Shown in pieces: positions 17,261-26,297 of a stretch of 55,357 nucleotides of DNA. The notes under the pieces were generated by a model. That model was not told where the DNA came from, ran no database searches, and was given only the letters and a program-made list of their open reading frames with translations. This stretch comes from CAZDET01 sp964504335. Lineage in GTDB: Bacteria > Bacteroidota > Bacteroidia > Chitinophagales > Saprospiraceae. The stretch lies in the NCBI GenBank assembly GCA_964504335.1, contig CAZDET010000031.1, positions 1-55,357 on the forward strand. Reading direction: 5' to 3'. Position numbers and translations under genes: made by a program. The stretch's first letter is position 1. Each line of letters opens with the position of its first letter.

Positions 17261-18289
17261 TCACTCCAGCAAATACACGGGCAGGCGTACCTCTTGCTCG
17301 GCCTTCGCTTGTAGGTACAGGCGGGCAATATCGTTGATCGTGGTGTCGAGCGGACGGTACGTCAATTTGAGGGCTTCGACGGATTGATGATTATCGTACT
17401 TCCACTTAGTCCGGATAGCCTGGGCTTTTTGATGAGAAATCAACGGATTGCCCCCGAAGAGGCGGGTCCGAAAGTCAGATAGTCGGCCCAGGAGGCTTAG
17501 CTGCCAGGAAGCCACCCGCCGCTTGGGCGTAGGTCGATCCAGGCGCTGGGCGATCTCCCCGAACAAGCGCTGGTACGTCCAATTATCTGCATTGAGCAAA
17601 AAGCGATCTCCATCTACGTCGCGCTCCAACACACGGACGACGGCCGTGGCCACATCGCGGGCATCCACGAAGCCGGTGCGCCCGGAGGGAAAAAAAGTCA
17701 ATCCATTATCGATGAGCGGAAACAATTGAGGCGTACTTTCCGTCCAGCGCCCAGCCCCCAGTATCACGCTTGGGTACAGCGCCGCCACCGACAAGCCTTC
17801 GGCCTGGCCCCGCCAGATTTCGCGTTCTGCCTGAAACTTGGAACGCCCGTAATAGGTCGGGGCAGGTATCTCCTGCCATCGGTGTGATTCGGAAATGGAT
17901 TCGTCGCGTTTCGGGCGACCGAGGGCGGCAACCGAACTGATGTGAATGAGGCGGCGCACTCCGTGCTCCAATGCCAGATTGACCACATTAGCCGTGCCGG
18001 TCTGATTGACCCGAAAAAGCTGCTTGCGATCGCGCGGATCGAAACTGATCATCGCGGCAGCATGCACGACCGTATCGACCCCTTTCATTGCCTCGGCCAA
18101 CTGAAATACGTTCTCCACATCCGCTTCTACCCAAGTAATGCGATCCTTGAGATCGCCTACCAGATCGAAGACACTATTGGGCCGGTAGGTCGACCTCAGT
18201 GCATACCCCTCCCGCAGGAGGCGGCGGATCAGGTAGGCCCCGAGGAAACCAGTAGCTCCCGTAATTAGAATCAATGGCTGATTTTCCAT
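17261..18289 (-). CDS. NAD-dependent epimerase/dehydratase-family (extended SDR) protein
   Basis: 342 residues. Rossmann start LITGATGFLGAYLIRRL (TGxxGxxG), HAAAMISFD after the fourth strand, and the catalytic YYGRSK (YxxxK) with upstream Ser in HISSVAALG. This is the dihydroflavonol reductase/3-beta-HSD-like branch of extended SDRs. Substrate unknown. It follows the GNAT gene by 9 bp on the same strand, so the two are probably one transcript. Confidence 0.88.
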   Translation of the reverse strand: MENQPLILITGATGFLGAYLIRRLLREGYALRSTYRPNSVFDLVGDLKDRITWVEADVENVFQLAEAMKGVDTVVHAAAMISFDPRDRKQLFRVNQTGTANVVNLALEHGVRRLIHISSVAALGRPKRDESISESHRWQEIPAPTYYGRSKFQAEREIWRGQAEGLSVAALYPSVILGAGRWTESTPQLFPLIDNGLTFFPSGRTGFVDARDVATAVVRVLERDVDGDRFLLNADNWTYQRLFGEIAQRLDRPTPKRRVASWQLSLLGRLSDFRTRLFGGNPLISHQKAQAIRTKWKYDNHQSVEALKLTYRPLDTTINDIARLYLQAKAEQEVRLPVYLLE

Positions 18290-18298
18290 GTTGCCTTA

Positions 18299-18838
18299 TC
18301 AATGCCTCTGGTCGACAGAATGTTGTGTACTGAACGCCTCCTTCCCTACCACTTCGAAATGCATCGTTGTAAGCGTGCGCATACCCGGTCGCATACCCGG
18401 AAACGTTAGCTCGCTACTACTTCGGGCCCGAAATCCGTACCGGCGGTAGAACTCATAGGCCGGAGAAGCGACCATGGCCTCCACCCAAATGAGGGAACAG
18501 CCCAGGGCTTGCGCCCGCCGAACGGTATAATCCAAGGCGCTGCGGCCGATCCCTCGTCCCTGAATCGACGGAGAAAGATAGAGCCGCTCCAACCCCACAC
18601 TCCGTTGATCCTCCCAGCTTATCTTGTAGTATCCTTCCAGCGACGCTCCGTCCATCACCCCGGCTACCTCGGTTCGTTCCGCATTCCATTCCCGCTTTAA
18701 TTGCTCGTAGCTGTATTTATTCTCCAGGTACCAGGCACCGGCATCTTCCCAGAAATGGGCATAGGCCGCAGGGTAAATGCGGTGCATCAATGCCCGAATT
18801 GCTTCTATTTGATCGAGCCCCAAAGGACGCAGTTCCAT
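18299..18838 (-). CDS. GNAT-family N-acetyltransferase
   Basis: 179 residues. The acetyl-CoA-binding motif A is LYLSPSIQGRGIGRSALDY, with the Q/RxxGxG/A signature. FYRRYGF is the typical motif B end. It would transfer an acetyl group to an amine on a small molecule or protein; the target is not readable. First gene of a pair with the SDR gene, sharing a 130-bp divergent promoter region with the beta-hydroxyacid dehydrogenase gene. Confidence 0.9.
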   Translation of the reverse strand: MELRPLGLDQIEAIRALMHRIYPAAYAHFWEDAGAWYLENKYSYEQLKREWNAERTEVAGVMDGASLEGYYKISWEDQRSVGLERLYLSPSIQGRGIGRSALDYTVRRAQALGCSLIWVEAMVASPAYEFYRRYGFRARSSSELTFPGMRPGMRTLTTMHFEVVGKEAFSTQHSVDQRH

Positions 18839-18968
18839 TCGTTCGAATTAGACATAAAATTAACTCAGACCGCCCTTGCGTATCATCGCGTTCGATTTTG
18901 CCCATTTCTGGTACATTCCGACTATTTTTTCCCTTTGCGAACGGTCATCTTTGCCCTAAACAGCAATT

Positions 18969-19826
18969 ATGAAAATATCGTTTATCGGACTCGGCATCAT
19001 GGGTAGTCGAATGGCCATGAATCTCCAAAAACAGGGGGTGGATCTCACCGTATATAATCGGACCGCCTCCGCTGCTGACGCGCTGGTAGCCGCCGGCGCT
19101 CACCGGGCCGCATCCCCCGCATCCGCCGTGCGCGAAGCGGACATCGTCTTTTCGATGCTTAGCAAACCGGAAGTTGTTGATCAGATCAGCCATCAGGTTT
19201 TACCCGCCTTGCCCAAGGATGCGTTGTGGGTAGATTGTACAACGGTCAACCCCTCTTTTGCCCAGGAAATGGGAGCGCGAGCCGAGCAGCACGGCATTCG
19301 CTATATGGATGCTCCGGTAGCCGGCACCCTGCCGCATGCCGAAAATGCCGAACTCGTCTTCTTTGCCGGCGGTACGGAAGCTGATTTCCAACAAGCCCAC
19401 CCCTACTTCAATCACATGGGCAAAGCCGCTAAGCACGTCGGCCCCGTCAGCCGCGGGAGCGCCCTCAAAATTTTGATCAACTCCCTGCTTGCCCAGGCTA
19501 TGACTTCCTTCGCCGAAACCGTCGCGCTCGGCCAACGCATGGGGTTCGACCGCACCTTCCTGCTAGATACCCTCTCCCAGGGGGCCGTCGCTGCGCCTTT
19601 CCTCCAATTCAAAGCCGTACGGTTACGCGATCATATCCTCGATGCCCAGTTTCCCCTGGAACACATGCGCAAGGATCTGCACCTCGTCGCACAAACCGCT
19701 TACGAACACCAGGTCAGCCAAACGATGGCCCAGGCTGCTGCTACCCTCTACACCAATGCCCTTACCGATTTCGGCCGACAAGATTTTTCGGCAGTGCTGG
19801 CCTTTTTGGAACAACAAATCAATTAG
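18969..19826 (+). CDS. Beta-hydroxyacid dehydrogenase (3-hydroxyisobutyrate dehydrogenase family)
   Basis: 285 residues. N-terminal Rossmann motif GLGIMGSRMAMNL, substrate-binding DAPVAGTLPHAEN, and the GSALKILINSLL helix with the catalytic Lys. The family includes 3-hydroxyisobutyrate, tartronate-semialdehyde and glyoxylate/succinic-semialdehyde reductases, and the sequence does not separate them. Monocistronic by position; a perfect inverted repeat lies after it. Confidence 0.9.
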   Translation: MKISFIGLGIMGSRMAMNLQKQGVDLTVYNRTASAADALVAAGAHRAASPASAVREADIVFSMLSKPEVVDQISHQVLPALPKDALWVDCTTVNPSFAQEMGARAEQHGIRYMDAPVAGTLPHAENAELVFFAGGTEADFQQAHPYFNHMGKAAKHVGPVSRGSALKILINSLLAQAMTSFAETVALGQRMGFDRTFLLDTLSQGAVAAPFLQFKAVRLRDHILDAQFPLEHMRKDLHLVAQTAYEHQVSQTMAQAAATLYTNALTDFGRQDFSAVLAFLEQQIN

Positions 19827-19835
19827 TCAATGATT

Positions 19836-19923
19836 CAATGTGCCGATTTGTCAATGTATCAATGTGCTAATCCTTTGATGTGATGTAATTCGGACATTGG
19901 CATATTGACTCATTAGCACATTG
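19836..19923. terminator. Inverted repeat and TCAATG-rich spacer between convergent genes
   Basis: CAATGTGCTAAT (19860-19871) and ATTAGCACATTG (19912-19923) are perfect 12-bp arms. The spacer and left flank carry repeated TCAATGT units. It lies between the convergent dehydrogenase and anmK genes and fits a bidirectional terminator, though it lacks a T tract. A related GAATGTGCCAATGT word occurs at 11285-11298 and 54268-54281. Confidence 0.5.
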
Positions 19924-19934
19924 TCTAATCGGCA

Positions 19935-21020
19935 TTATGGAAGATACACCGCCCCATTCACCGTATCCCGATCGGCGCCGGTGACGGAGGCAAAGCAATT
20001 GGGCAGGCCCACCCAGCGCAGCGCACCGGCCAGGGCCATCAAAGCAGCTTCTTTGAAAGCGACGACCGTCGGATCGGGAATGTGGAATTCGACCGTAGCA
20101 GGAGCGGCTTCGCGGATGCAGTCCATTAAAAAGCCGTTGAAGGCGCCTCCCCCGGTCACAAGTACGCGTACAGGCTGATCAGCGGGAAAGGCCTCACGCA
20201 GCTGGTAGCCAATCTGTCCAGCTAATTGCCGGCAGGCGGTGTGGAGGCGATCCGCCACCGAATGGGTAGAGCGCTCGTAGATTGGCCACTGTTGAGTGCG
20301 TACCCAGTCGTTGTCAAGCGATTTAGGAGCTGGTTGCCGAAAGTAGGGCAGGGCATCTACCTGCTGCCATAATTCGCGGACAGGATGCCCCGCGCGTGCC
20401 AATCGGCCGTCTTCGTCGTAGGCGAGGCCGGCTTCGGCGGCCAGGGCGTTCAATACCTGGTTGGCCCCACCAACGTCGCTGGCCGTGAGTTGACCTGCTT
20501 TTTGAATCGTGAGATTGGCAATACCCCCCAGATTGAGATAGGCCTCGTAACCCGGAAACAAATAAACATCTGCCAGCGGCGCAAGGGGTGCCCCCTGACC
20601 GCCCCTGGCAACATCCGCGCTGCGCAATTGATCGACCACCGGCAACTCCGAGCGCGCTGCTATGGCCGCACCATCTCCAATTTGGGTCGTGAAGCGCCGC
20701 TCGGGATCGTGAAAGACCGTGTGCCCGTGACTGCTGATTAAATCCACCGGCTGATCCTGAATAAATGCCCGGGCCCGCGCTCCCATCCAATGCCCAAAAT
20801 CGACGTGCAATTGCCACAACTCCCGGCCGGAAAGCGTGTGGGCATGCCGTAGACGCGCTTCCCAGACCGAATCAAAGGAAACCGTATGAACACGCTCCAG
20901 GCTCCAATCCGCTACCGGGCGGGCGGGCTCGTCGGTGCGGAGGGCAAACCGGCAAAGCCCCATATCTAAACCGTCGAGCGAGCTACCCGATAGAAGTCCC
21001 AGTACGCGCAATTCGGTCAT
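19935..21020 (-). CDS. anmK: Anhydro-N-acetylmuramic acid kinase
   Basis: 361 residues. GLLSGSSLDGLDMGLC is the family start (normally GxMSGTSxDGxD; here SGSSLDG), SSHGHTVFHD, GGQGAPLAP and YLNLGGIANLT follow. It phosphorylates and opens 1,6-anhydroMurNAc from recycled peptidoglycan to MurNAc-6-phosphate in the cytoplasm. Its start codon directly abuts the stop codon of the upstream cytochrome c gene, so the two are translated from one message. No MurQ is present here. Confidence 0.95.
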   Translation of the reverse strand: MTELRVLGLLSGSSLDGLDMGLCRFALRTDEPARPVADWSLERVHTVSFDSVWEARLRHAHTLSGRELWQLHVDFGHWMGARARAFIQDQPVDLISSHGHTVFHDPERRFTTQIGDGAAIAARSELPVVDQLRSADVARGGQGAPLAPLADVYLFPGYEAYLNLGGIANLTIQKAGQLTASDVGGANQVLNALAAEAGLAYDEDGRLARAGHPVRELWQQVDALPYFRQPAPKSLDNDWVRTQQWPIYERSTHSVADRLHTACRQLAGQIGYQLREAFPADQPVRVLVTGGGAFNGFLMDCIREAAPATVEFHIPDPTVVAFKEAALMALAGALRWVGLPNCFASVTGADRDTVNGAVYLP

Positions 21021-21359
21021 TTACTGCTTCAGCTCAAAGGTGTATTCAGCAACCGCCGCAATTTCGTCTTCATCGAGAATGCCCTCGAAAGGCGTCATGG
21101 CTCCTCGCCCATTAAGGATGACGACCTTGCGTTCGTCGAGTGCCAGTGCAGACTCCTGCAGGTTGTAGGCTCCGCTAGCTCCCATATCTCCGTACAATCC
21201 GTGGCAGGTCACACAGTACTGCTTGTAGATCTTTTGACCGTCGGGGCCGGCTTCGGCAGCAGCTACCTGAGCGGTGCCGGCGGATTCGGAAGGGGTATCT
21301 GTACCTCCACACGCCCAAATTACCAGGGCGATGGTCAGGAATATCAGGAATTTATTCAT
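21021..21359 (-). CDS. Small c-type cytochrome lipoprotein
   Basis: 112 residues from the ATG at 21359. The frame extends upstream to 21488, but only the inner start gives a proper lipoprotein signal (MNKFLIFLTIALVIWAC). The mature part has one haem site, CVTCH, and a likely axial Met in GAMTPF. It is a class I monohaem cytochrome, anchored in the envelope and passing electrons in the periplasm. It is directly joined to anmK with no spacing, an unexpected pairing. Partner oxidase unknown. Confidence 0.87.
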   Translation of the reverse strand: MNKFLIFLTIALVIWACGGTDTPSESAGTAQVAAAEAGPDGQKIYKQYCVTCHGLYGDMGASGAYNLQESALALDERKVVILNGRGAMTPFEGILDEDEIAAVAEYTFELKQ

Positions 21360-21587
21360 AGTCGCGATCGCTTTTGCTTCAAAATGGCTGCGTAAGTTAT
21401 CGAATAAAACGAACGATAAATTGTTTCGGACATCCAAACTATTTCGCGGCATGATGCAACAGCGCCCTTGCAGAATCCGACGATTCATCTCGGGTACTTA
21501 CTCGTCATTTTGCCGGGGTTTATCGAAAAAGCACATCTATCCGGAGTGACTCTTGTTATATTGTTACTTAAGAAAGTATAGACCATT

Positions 21588-22433
21588 ATGAGTGAAGGAA
21601 AAAAACGAAGCCCCAATCGATTAATTACGCTGGGCTTAATCGGCTTTATCGTATTGATCGTAGTCATTATTTTCTCGAATGCCACGTTCCTGACCATCGA
21701 CGCCGGAGAACGCGGAGTGCTGTTCCGCCGATTCGCCGGTGGCCTCGACACGGAGAAAATCTACCAGCCCGGTTTCCAGGTAGTGGCTCCCTGGAACAAC
21801 ATGTACATTTTCGATGTGCGGGAGAACCAACTCAAAGAAGGTATGGAAGTACTGTCGAGCAACGGATTGAATATCCAGGTAGACGTGACCATCCGGATCA
21901 ACCCCAAGGTGGGAGAAATTGGGTTCCTCTACGAAAAGTTCGGCCCGGATACCTCCTATATCGAGCGACTCGTCCGGCCGGAAACGCGGTCGGTAGTTCG
22001 CGAAGTGATCGGCCAATTCAAGCCGGAGGAACTCTACTCCACCCGCCGCGACGAGGTGTCGAAGTTAATTCAGGAACGGCTCGGAAAAATTCTGGACAAT
22101 AACCACATCAACCTGAAGGCTTCCCTCATCCGCGATATTCAGCTACCTGCCAAGGTGAAAACCGCTATCGAGGATAAGCTGGAAGCAGAGCAGTCCGCTC
22201 TCAAGTACCAGTACATTCTGGATCAGGAGCGCAAAGAAGCCGAGCGGAAGATTATTGAGGCCGAGGCAAAATCACAGGCGAACCGGATTCTCAATCAAAG
22301 CTTGACCGATAAGATCCTTCAGGATAAAGGCATCGAGGCCACCCTCGATCTGGCCAAGTCGCCCAACAGCAAGGTCGTCATCGTCGGCGGTCAAGGCGAT
22401 GGGCTACCACTGATTCTAGGTGGAGGCAACTAA
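21588..22433 (+). CDS. Prohibitin/SPFH-family membrane protein
   Basis: 281 residues. One N-terminal membrane helix at about 13-31, then the SPFH domain (DAGERGVLFRRFAGG, GFQVVAPW) and a long charged coiled coil (about 185-235: LEAEQSALKYQYILDQERKEAERK). Prohibitins form ring-like assemblies at the inner membrane and modulate FtsH-type proteases. The gene is free-standing; its last 4 bp overlap the stop codon of the convergent outer-membrane gene, leaving no room for a terminator. Confidence 0.92.
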   Translation: MSEGKKRSPNRLITLGLIGFIVLIVVIIFSNATFLTIDAGERGVLFRRFAGGLDTEKIYQPGFQVVAPWNNMYIFDVRENQLKEGMEVLSSNGLNIQVDVTIRINPKVGEIGFLYEKFGPDTSYIERLVRPETRSVVREVIGQFKPEELYSTRRDEVSKLIQERLGKILDNNHINLKASLIRDIQLPAKVKTAIEDKLEAEQSALKYQYILDQERKEAERKIIEAEAKSQANRILNQSLTDKILQDKGIEATLDLAKSPNSKVVIVGGQGDGLPLILGGGN

Positions 22434-25400
22434 AAAATAGCCGTGACCTGGGCCCGCCCGACGTGAACCGTCCGGGCGGTGCCCGTCTGGCGGCCTTCGT
22501 AGCTGATCGACAATTGCAGAAATCGCCCGATTTGCTGCGTGGCGGAGGTGCTCCAAATGAAGTTGCGCCCCGGCTGTAAACCATTCAACAAGGCAAATCC
22601 AATTGGCGAGGAAGCCTCGCCTTCAAAGTCAATATTTACATAGCGCAATCGAGCCTGTAGCCAGCGCTGGTAATTGCCCTCCACCGACAGCTCCCGCGTC
22701 ACCGCCGACTCCCCGGCACCAGCCTCCAACTGGTTCTCTTCTATCCCATAGATTCCACTGAGATTTAACCGAAAACGCCGCCCGGGCTGATACACCACCT
22801 GGGGCTCCAGGCGCACGACCTCAAACTCGTAGTCCTTTTCGTTGAACTGTTCGGAGTCGGAGCTGCGCCTGCCTACCGATAGATTCAAGCGAAGATTGGC
22901 AGCCGGCCCGGGGCTAAAGCGCAGCCGCAAGGTGTTGAGTTGCTGTTGCTGACTTTCAAATCCGGTGGCCAGCACAAGGCGTCGCCGCAAATCCGTGCGC
23001 TCCAACTGGACGTCGTAGCGGGGATTGGCCCGATTGAAAAACAATCCATGCCGCTGGGAAGCCGACAGGGACACCAACGCCGAATCGGCCACATTTAATT
23101 GCAACGGATTCCAGGGCTGTACACCCGCTGCATCGCGCGTTTTACGCGCAATCGTCAAGCTCGATTGCAGCGCGAGTTTCGCTAATAACCCCCGGAAGCC
23201 GTCGGCTCCGCGCCACAGGCGCTCCGGACTCCACTGGATACTTTGGTTGAGGGTCGTATTATCGGTCCGAATGAATTGATCCGTCAAATTGCTGACCCGC
23301 ACGTAGTCGGCCACGTCGGGGAAGGGGGCAATTTCCATCTCGTTCGGCTGGATTTTACCGTCGTTGTTAAACAGGCTGTCCAGCCAGATGTACTGCCCCT
23401 GGCCGGCCCCGACAAATAGATAGGTAAATTCGACGCGGGGTTCCTGACCACTCCCGATCTCGTAGGTCGTGGTAGTATTGAGTGCGCCTTTCCAAAACTG
23501 CCCGTTAAGATCCAATCTCCCCAGAAAGGTTTCGCCGGGAGTCTGGTTGGAGGGTACTTCCTGGTCGTTCGCTACTTCGAGGCGGCGATAGGAAAAATTG
23601 CCCCGCAATTGCAGGGCTTTGCTCCACTGACGACTTCCGACCACCTCCCACTCCGTTGCGGTAAAACTGCGTTCGAAACTCATCGTATCCGGGCGGTAAT
23701 CCCGGCGCTGCCGGTAGTTCAGGCTCACTTGCCCCGACTCGGTATTGGGCCCGTCGATACCTGCCCCCCAGCGCTCGAAGAAAAAACTGGTCGCCTGAAG
23801 GCCCCCGGCGGTACTGCGCCGCTCGCTGCGCTCCGACTCGACCCAGGCGTTGGCTTGCCAGCCGCCCAATTGATCGAACGACTTGGAAAGCCGCACATTG
23901 GGCCGGACGAGTTGGGAGCGCTCCTCTGCCGTTGTTGCATCCAACCAGTCGCCACGCGCCTGCAACTGCCAACCCGCGCGTCGGAGACTGAGCGTTCCTC
24001 CGTGGCGGGTACCGTCGTACTGCTCGCCCCGGTGAAAGCCTCCCAGCCGGTAGGCCAGCCGCCCCCAATCCGGTCGGGCCAGCGCCAGTTCGACCCGGTA
24101 GAGATCCTCGTCGGCGGGTGCTACCACCCCGAGCCCCAGGACATTGGCCAGGTTCCAGTCGCGCAAGAACTCCGGCGACCGGTAGGGGCTGAACGGCCGG
24201 AAAAACCGCTGCACGTGCTCGTATCCCAGGGCGGCCTCCAGCTGCCAGCCCGTGGAATCGCGCTGCAGGGGAAACGTTTGCCCGTAGTCCAAGCGGCCGG
24301 CCCAACCGCGGTCGTCGGCAGCATCGAGGCGGCTGAATCGATTGAGGTCCTCCCGCGTGCCAGACAGCTCCAGCCGCACCTGCCCGGTCTGCCCAATGCG
24401 GCGTTCGGTACCTACGGCCAGCATTTGTTGCTGTTGAGGCGGAATCAGTTGCACCACCGGTTCGAATGTACCGCGCGGCTGGCAGGTCACGCTGTCGGGC
24501 GCTATGTATCGGTACACCCGCTCGTTGGCGGCAATGTCGGTGGCGAGCAGGTAGTTGCCCTGCCCCGGGCCGACGTTTGAAAACGTAGCTACGTAGCGAC
24601 CGGCTTCCGGATCGGTAGTGAACCGAAGAATTTGTGCAGGCATCAAGGCCCCCGAACAAGGCACTAACGTGTCCACGAGGGCATAGGTGACGCGCTGCTC
24701 GGGTGGACCTTCCAGGGTGTCGATGGCCGAAAGCAAGAGTTGCTCCTGCGCATCGCCGGCAGCAGCAAGGGCTTCCCGCTGTTCGGCATTCAGATCAAGT
24801 TCACCCGTGGCGTTGCGGCTGTCCTGCTGGCTGATCAGATTGGCGTATACCTTCCAACCTCTGTTTTCGTACGTAGTGTTGAGCGCATAGAGCGAACGCA
24901 GGTAGCGCTGATTGACGAATTCGTATTCAATGGTAATCCGACTGTCCTTGGTGATCAAGCGCCGGGGTGTAAAGGTGATTTCCCCCAGATTGTAGTCGAT
25001 GACGTAGTCGGCATCCCGCCCCCGGGTGAGCAGGACACCGTCAAAAAATACCCGCTCCGTGCCCGCCAGAATAATCAGGAAGCGCTGCTGGCCGTCGCCT
25101 GCCAGGCGGTAAGGCCCCTGATTGCCTTCCCCGGGAACAATCTGCTGACGGGTGAATTCTCCCCTCGCCACCGCCACGCTGGCCTGCGTGCGAATCGACC
25201 CCGATGCTCCTACTGCCTGGCGCCCCTCGAACGTTGCTCCTTCCAATTTTCTGAAGTACTGGACGAAGTAGCCATCGGGGCGGTTCAATTCATAGTCGCC
25301 CGCGGTCAGTTGGTAGTCGTTTTTGCGGAGCCGAATAAATACGCGATCAAATTCGCGCAATTGCTGGGTATTGCCCTGCGGCTGGATAGGCAAATTTTCA

Positions 25401-25948
25401 TCGGTAATGGCAGCGGTCACCTGGATACCATCTCCCAATTCTCCTGACATATTCAGGTTGAAACTGGAATTCAGAACCAAATCTTGCCGATTGCCGAATG
25501 AGAACCCACGAGTGAAACTGCCGCTGTAATTCAGCTTGCTGCCCTTACCGAAGGGATCAGTCGACTCGAAGGGATTGTAAGAGCCAATGACCAGTCCAAG
25601 CGTATCGCGCTGCAACTGGCTGGAATCGATCAGGCTAGCCGTTGCCTGCAAGTCGAAAGGAAGGATGCGATACTGAATGCGCACACTATCGGCAACTACC
25701 GATCGCCAGCTGAGGTACCGCCCGGAAAGTTCGTAGGTACTCGAAGAAAGAACTCTCCCCGAAAGATCCCGAACGATCAGAGACTGCGGGACGATACTGA
25801 AGGAGTCGAGCAATTGCCCGGGCAATTGTACAGCAATCACTTTCTGGCGCAGCGTACTCAGCGGAGCCTCCTGCCCCCAGGCCGTACCCACCCAACACAA
25901 GCCCGCCATCCCAAAAAGTAGTCTGAAAATGATCTTGCCTCCATGCAC
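22430..25948 (-). CDS. Large outer-membrane beta-barrel-type protein, unknown function
   Basis: 1172 residues with a signal peptide of about 25 residues (ending in AWGQ). Residues 30-120 look like a beta-sandwich; 130-330 contain RGFSFGNRQDLVLNSSFNL, QVTAAITDENLPIQPQGN, TAGDYELNRPDGYFVQY and YNLGEITFTPRRLITKD, a set I associate with a widespread uncharacterised Bacteroidota surface family. The remaining 700 residues alternate aromatic/polar strands with Arg-rich turns, as in a large barrel, and the protein ends in QVTAIF, a C-terminal aromatic as in outer-membrane proteins. It resembles SprA-type translocon proteins in style only; it is less than half that size. No partner gene adjoins it. 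Confidence 0.75.
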   Translation of the reverse strand: MHGGKIIFRLLFGMAGLCWVGTAWGQEAPLSTLRQKVIAVQLPGQLLDSFSIVPQSLIVRDLSGRVLSSSTYELSGRYLSWRSVVADSVRIQYRILPFDLQATASLIDSSQLQRDTLGLVIGSYNPFESTDPFGKGSKLNYSGSFTRGFSFGNRQDLVLNSSFNLNMSGELGDGIQVTAAITDENLPIQPQGNTQQLREFDRVFIRLRKNDYQLTAGDYELNRPDGYFVQYFRKLEGATFEGRQAVGASGSIRTQASVAVARGEFTRQQIVPGEGNQGPYRLAGDGQQRFLIILAGTERVFFDGVLLTRGRDADYVIDYNLGEITFTPRRLITKDSRITIEYEFVNQRYLRSLYALNTTYENRGWKVYANLISQQDSRNATGELDLNAEQREALAAAGDAQEQLLLSAIDTLEGPPEQRVTYALVDTLVPCSGALMPAQILRFTTDPEAGRYVATFSNVGPGQGNYLLATDIAANERVYRYIAPDSVTCQPRGTFEPVVQLIPPQQQQMLAVGTERRIGQTGQVRLELSGTREDLNRFSRLDAADDRGWAGRLDYGQTFPLQRDSTGWQLEAALGYEHVQRFFRPFSPYRSPEFLRDWNLANVLGLGVVAPADEDLYRVELALARPDWGRLAYRLGGFHRGEQYDGTRHGGTLSLRRAGWQLQARGDWLDATTAEERSQLVRPNVRLSKSFDQLGGWQANAWVESERSERRSTAGGLQATSFFFERWGAGIDGPNTESGQVSLNYRQRRDYRPDTMSFERSFTATEWEVVGSRQWSKALQLRGNFSYRRLEVANDQEVPSNQTPGETFLGRLDLNGQFWKGALNTTTTYEIGSGQEPRVEFTYLFVGAGQGQYIWLDSLFNNDGKIQPNEMEIAPFPDVADYVRVSNLTDQFIRTDNTTLNQSIQWSPERLWRGADGFRGLLAKLALQSSLTIARKTRDAAGVQPWNPLQLNVADSALVSLSASQRHGLFFNRANPRYDVQLERTDLRRRLVLATGFESQQQQLNTLRLRFSPGPAANLRLNLSVGRRSSDSEQFNEKDYEFEVVRLEPQVVYQPGRRFRLNLSGIYGIEENQLEAGAGESAVTRELSVEGNYQRWLQARLRYVNIDFEGEASSPIGFALLNGLQPGRNFIWSTSATQQIGRFLQLSISYEGRQTGTARTVHVGRAQVTAIF

Positions 25949-26297
25949 GAGGCTATAACGCCTCCAATAACACGGATTGCATGATTCACGGCCGGATTAA
26001 GTCTTCGAATTACCAAATTGAGGTTATTCTCTACCTCAAAATATTTAAAGAATTTCGCATGTGTATTAAACTTCCGACCACCTTCCACGTAGAAGTATTC
26101 GTCAGTAGATTGTATATTAGCTAATGGGAACTCCCCATTGGCGAAATCTACCCTCCGCGTCAAATAAGAGGCTATTTGCAACATTTTCGGGAACACCGAA
26201 CCTAACCACTCACGATAATCTCATGCATTATGTGGGGGCGGGCTGCCTATGGATACACGGGGCATCGTTCGCCCCCCCATGAACAAACTCACTGCGT
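25949..26297. other. Divergent intergenic region
   Basis: 349 bp between the minus-strand outer-membrane gene and the plus-strand peroxidase gene; both promoters must lie here. Seen: a hairpin AATGGG-aactc-CCCATT near 26123-26139, AT-rich stretches at 26015-26110, and the G/C-rich hairpin described separately next to the peroxidase start. A minus-strand frame (to 26196) runs through much of it but has no recognisable protein character. Confidence 0.45.
26234..26276 (+). promoter_or_regulatory. GC-rich leader hairpin before the peroxidase gene
   Basis: GGGGGCG (26234-26240) pairs with CGCCCCC (26270-26276), and TGCC (26244-26247) with GGCA (26261-26264) inside. The structure ends 21 bp before the ATG at 26298, so it would sit just upstream of the ribosome landing area and could affect translation. 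Confidence 0.4.

Noticed and set aside
25858..26196. 112-codon minus-strand frame in the gap before the outer-membrane gene
   Set aside because: It overlaps the start of the real gene in another frame and shows no domain, signal peptide or conserved motif.
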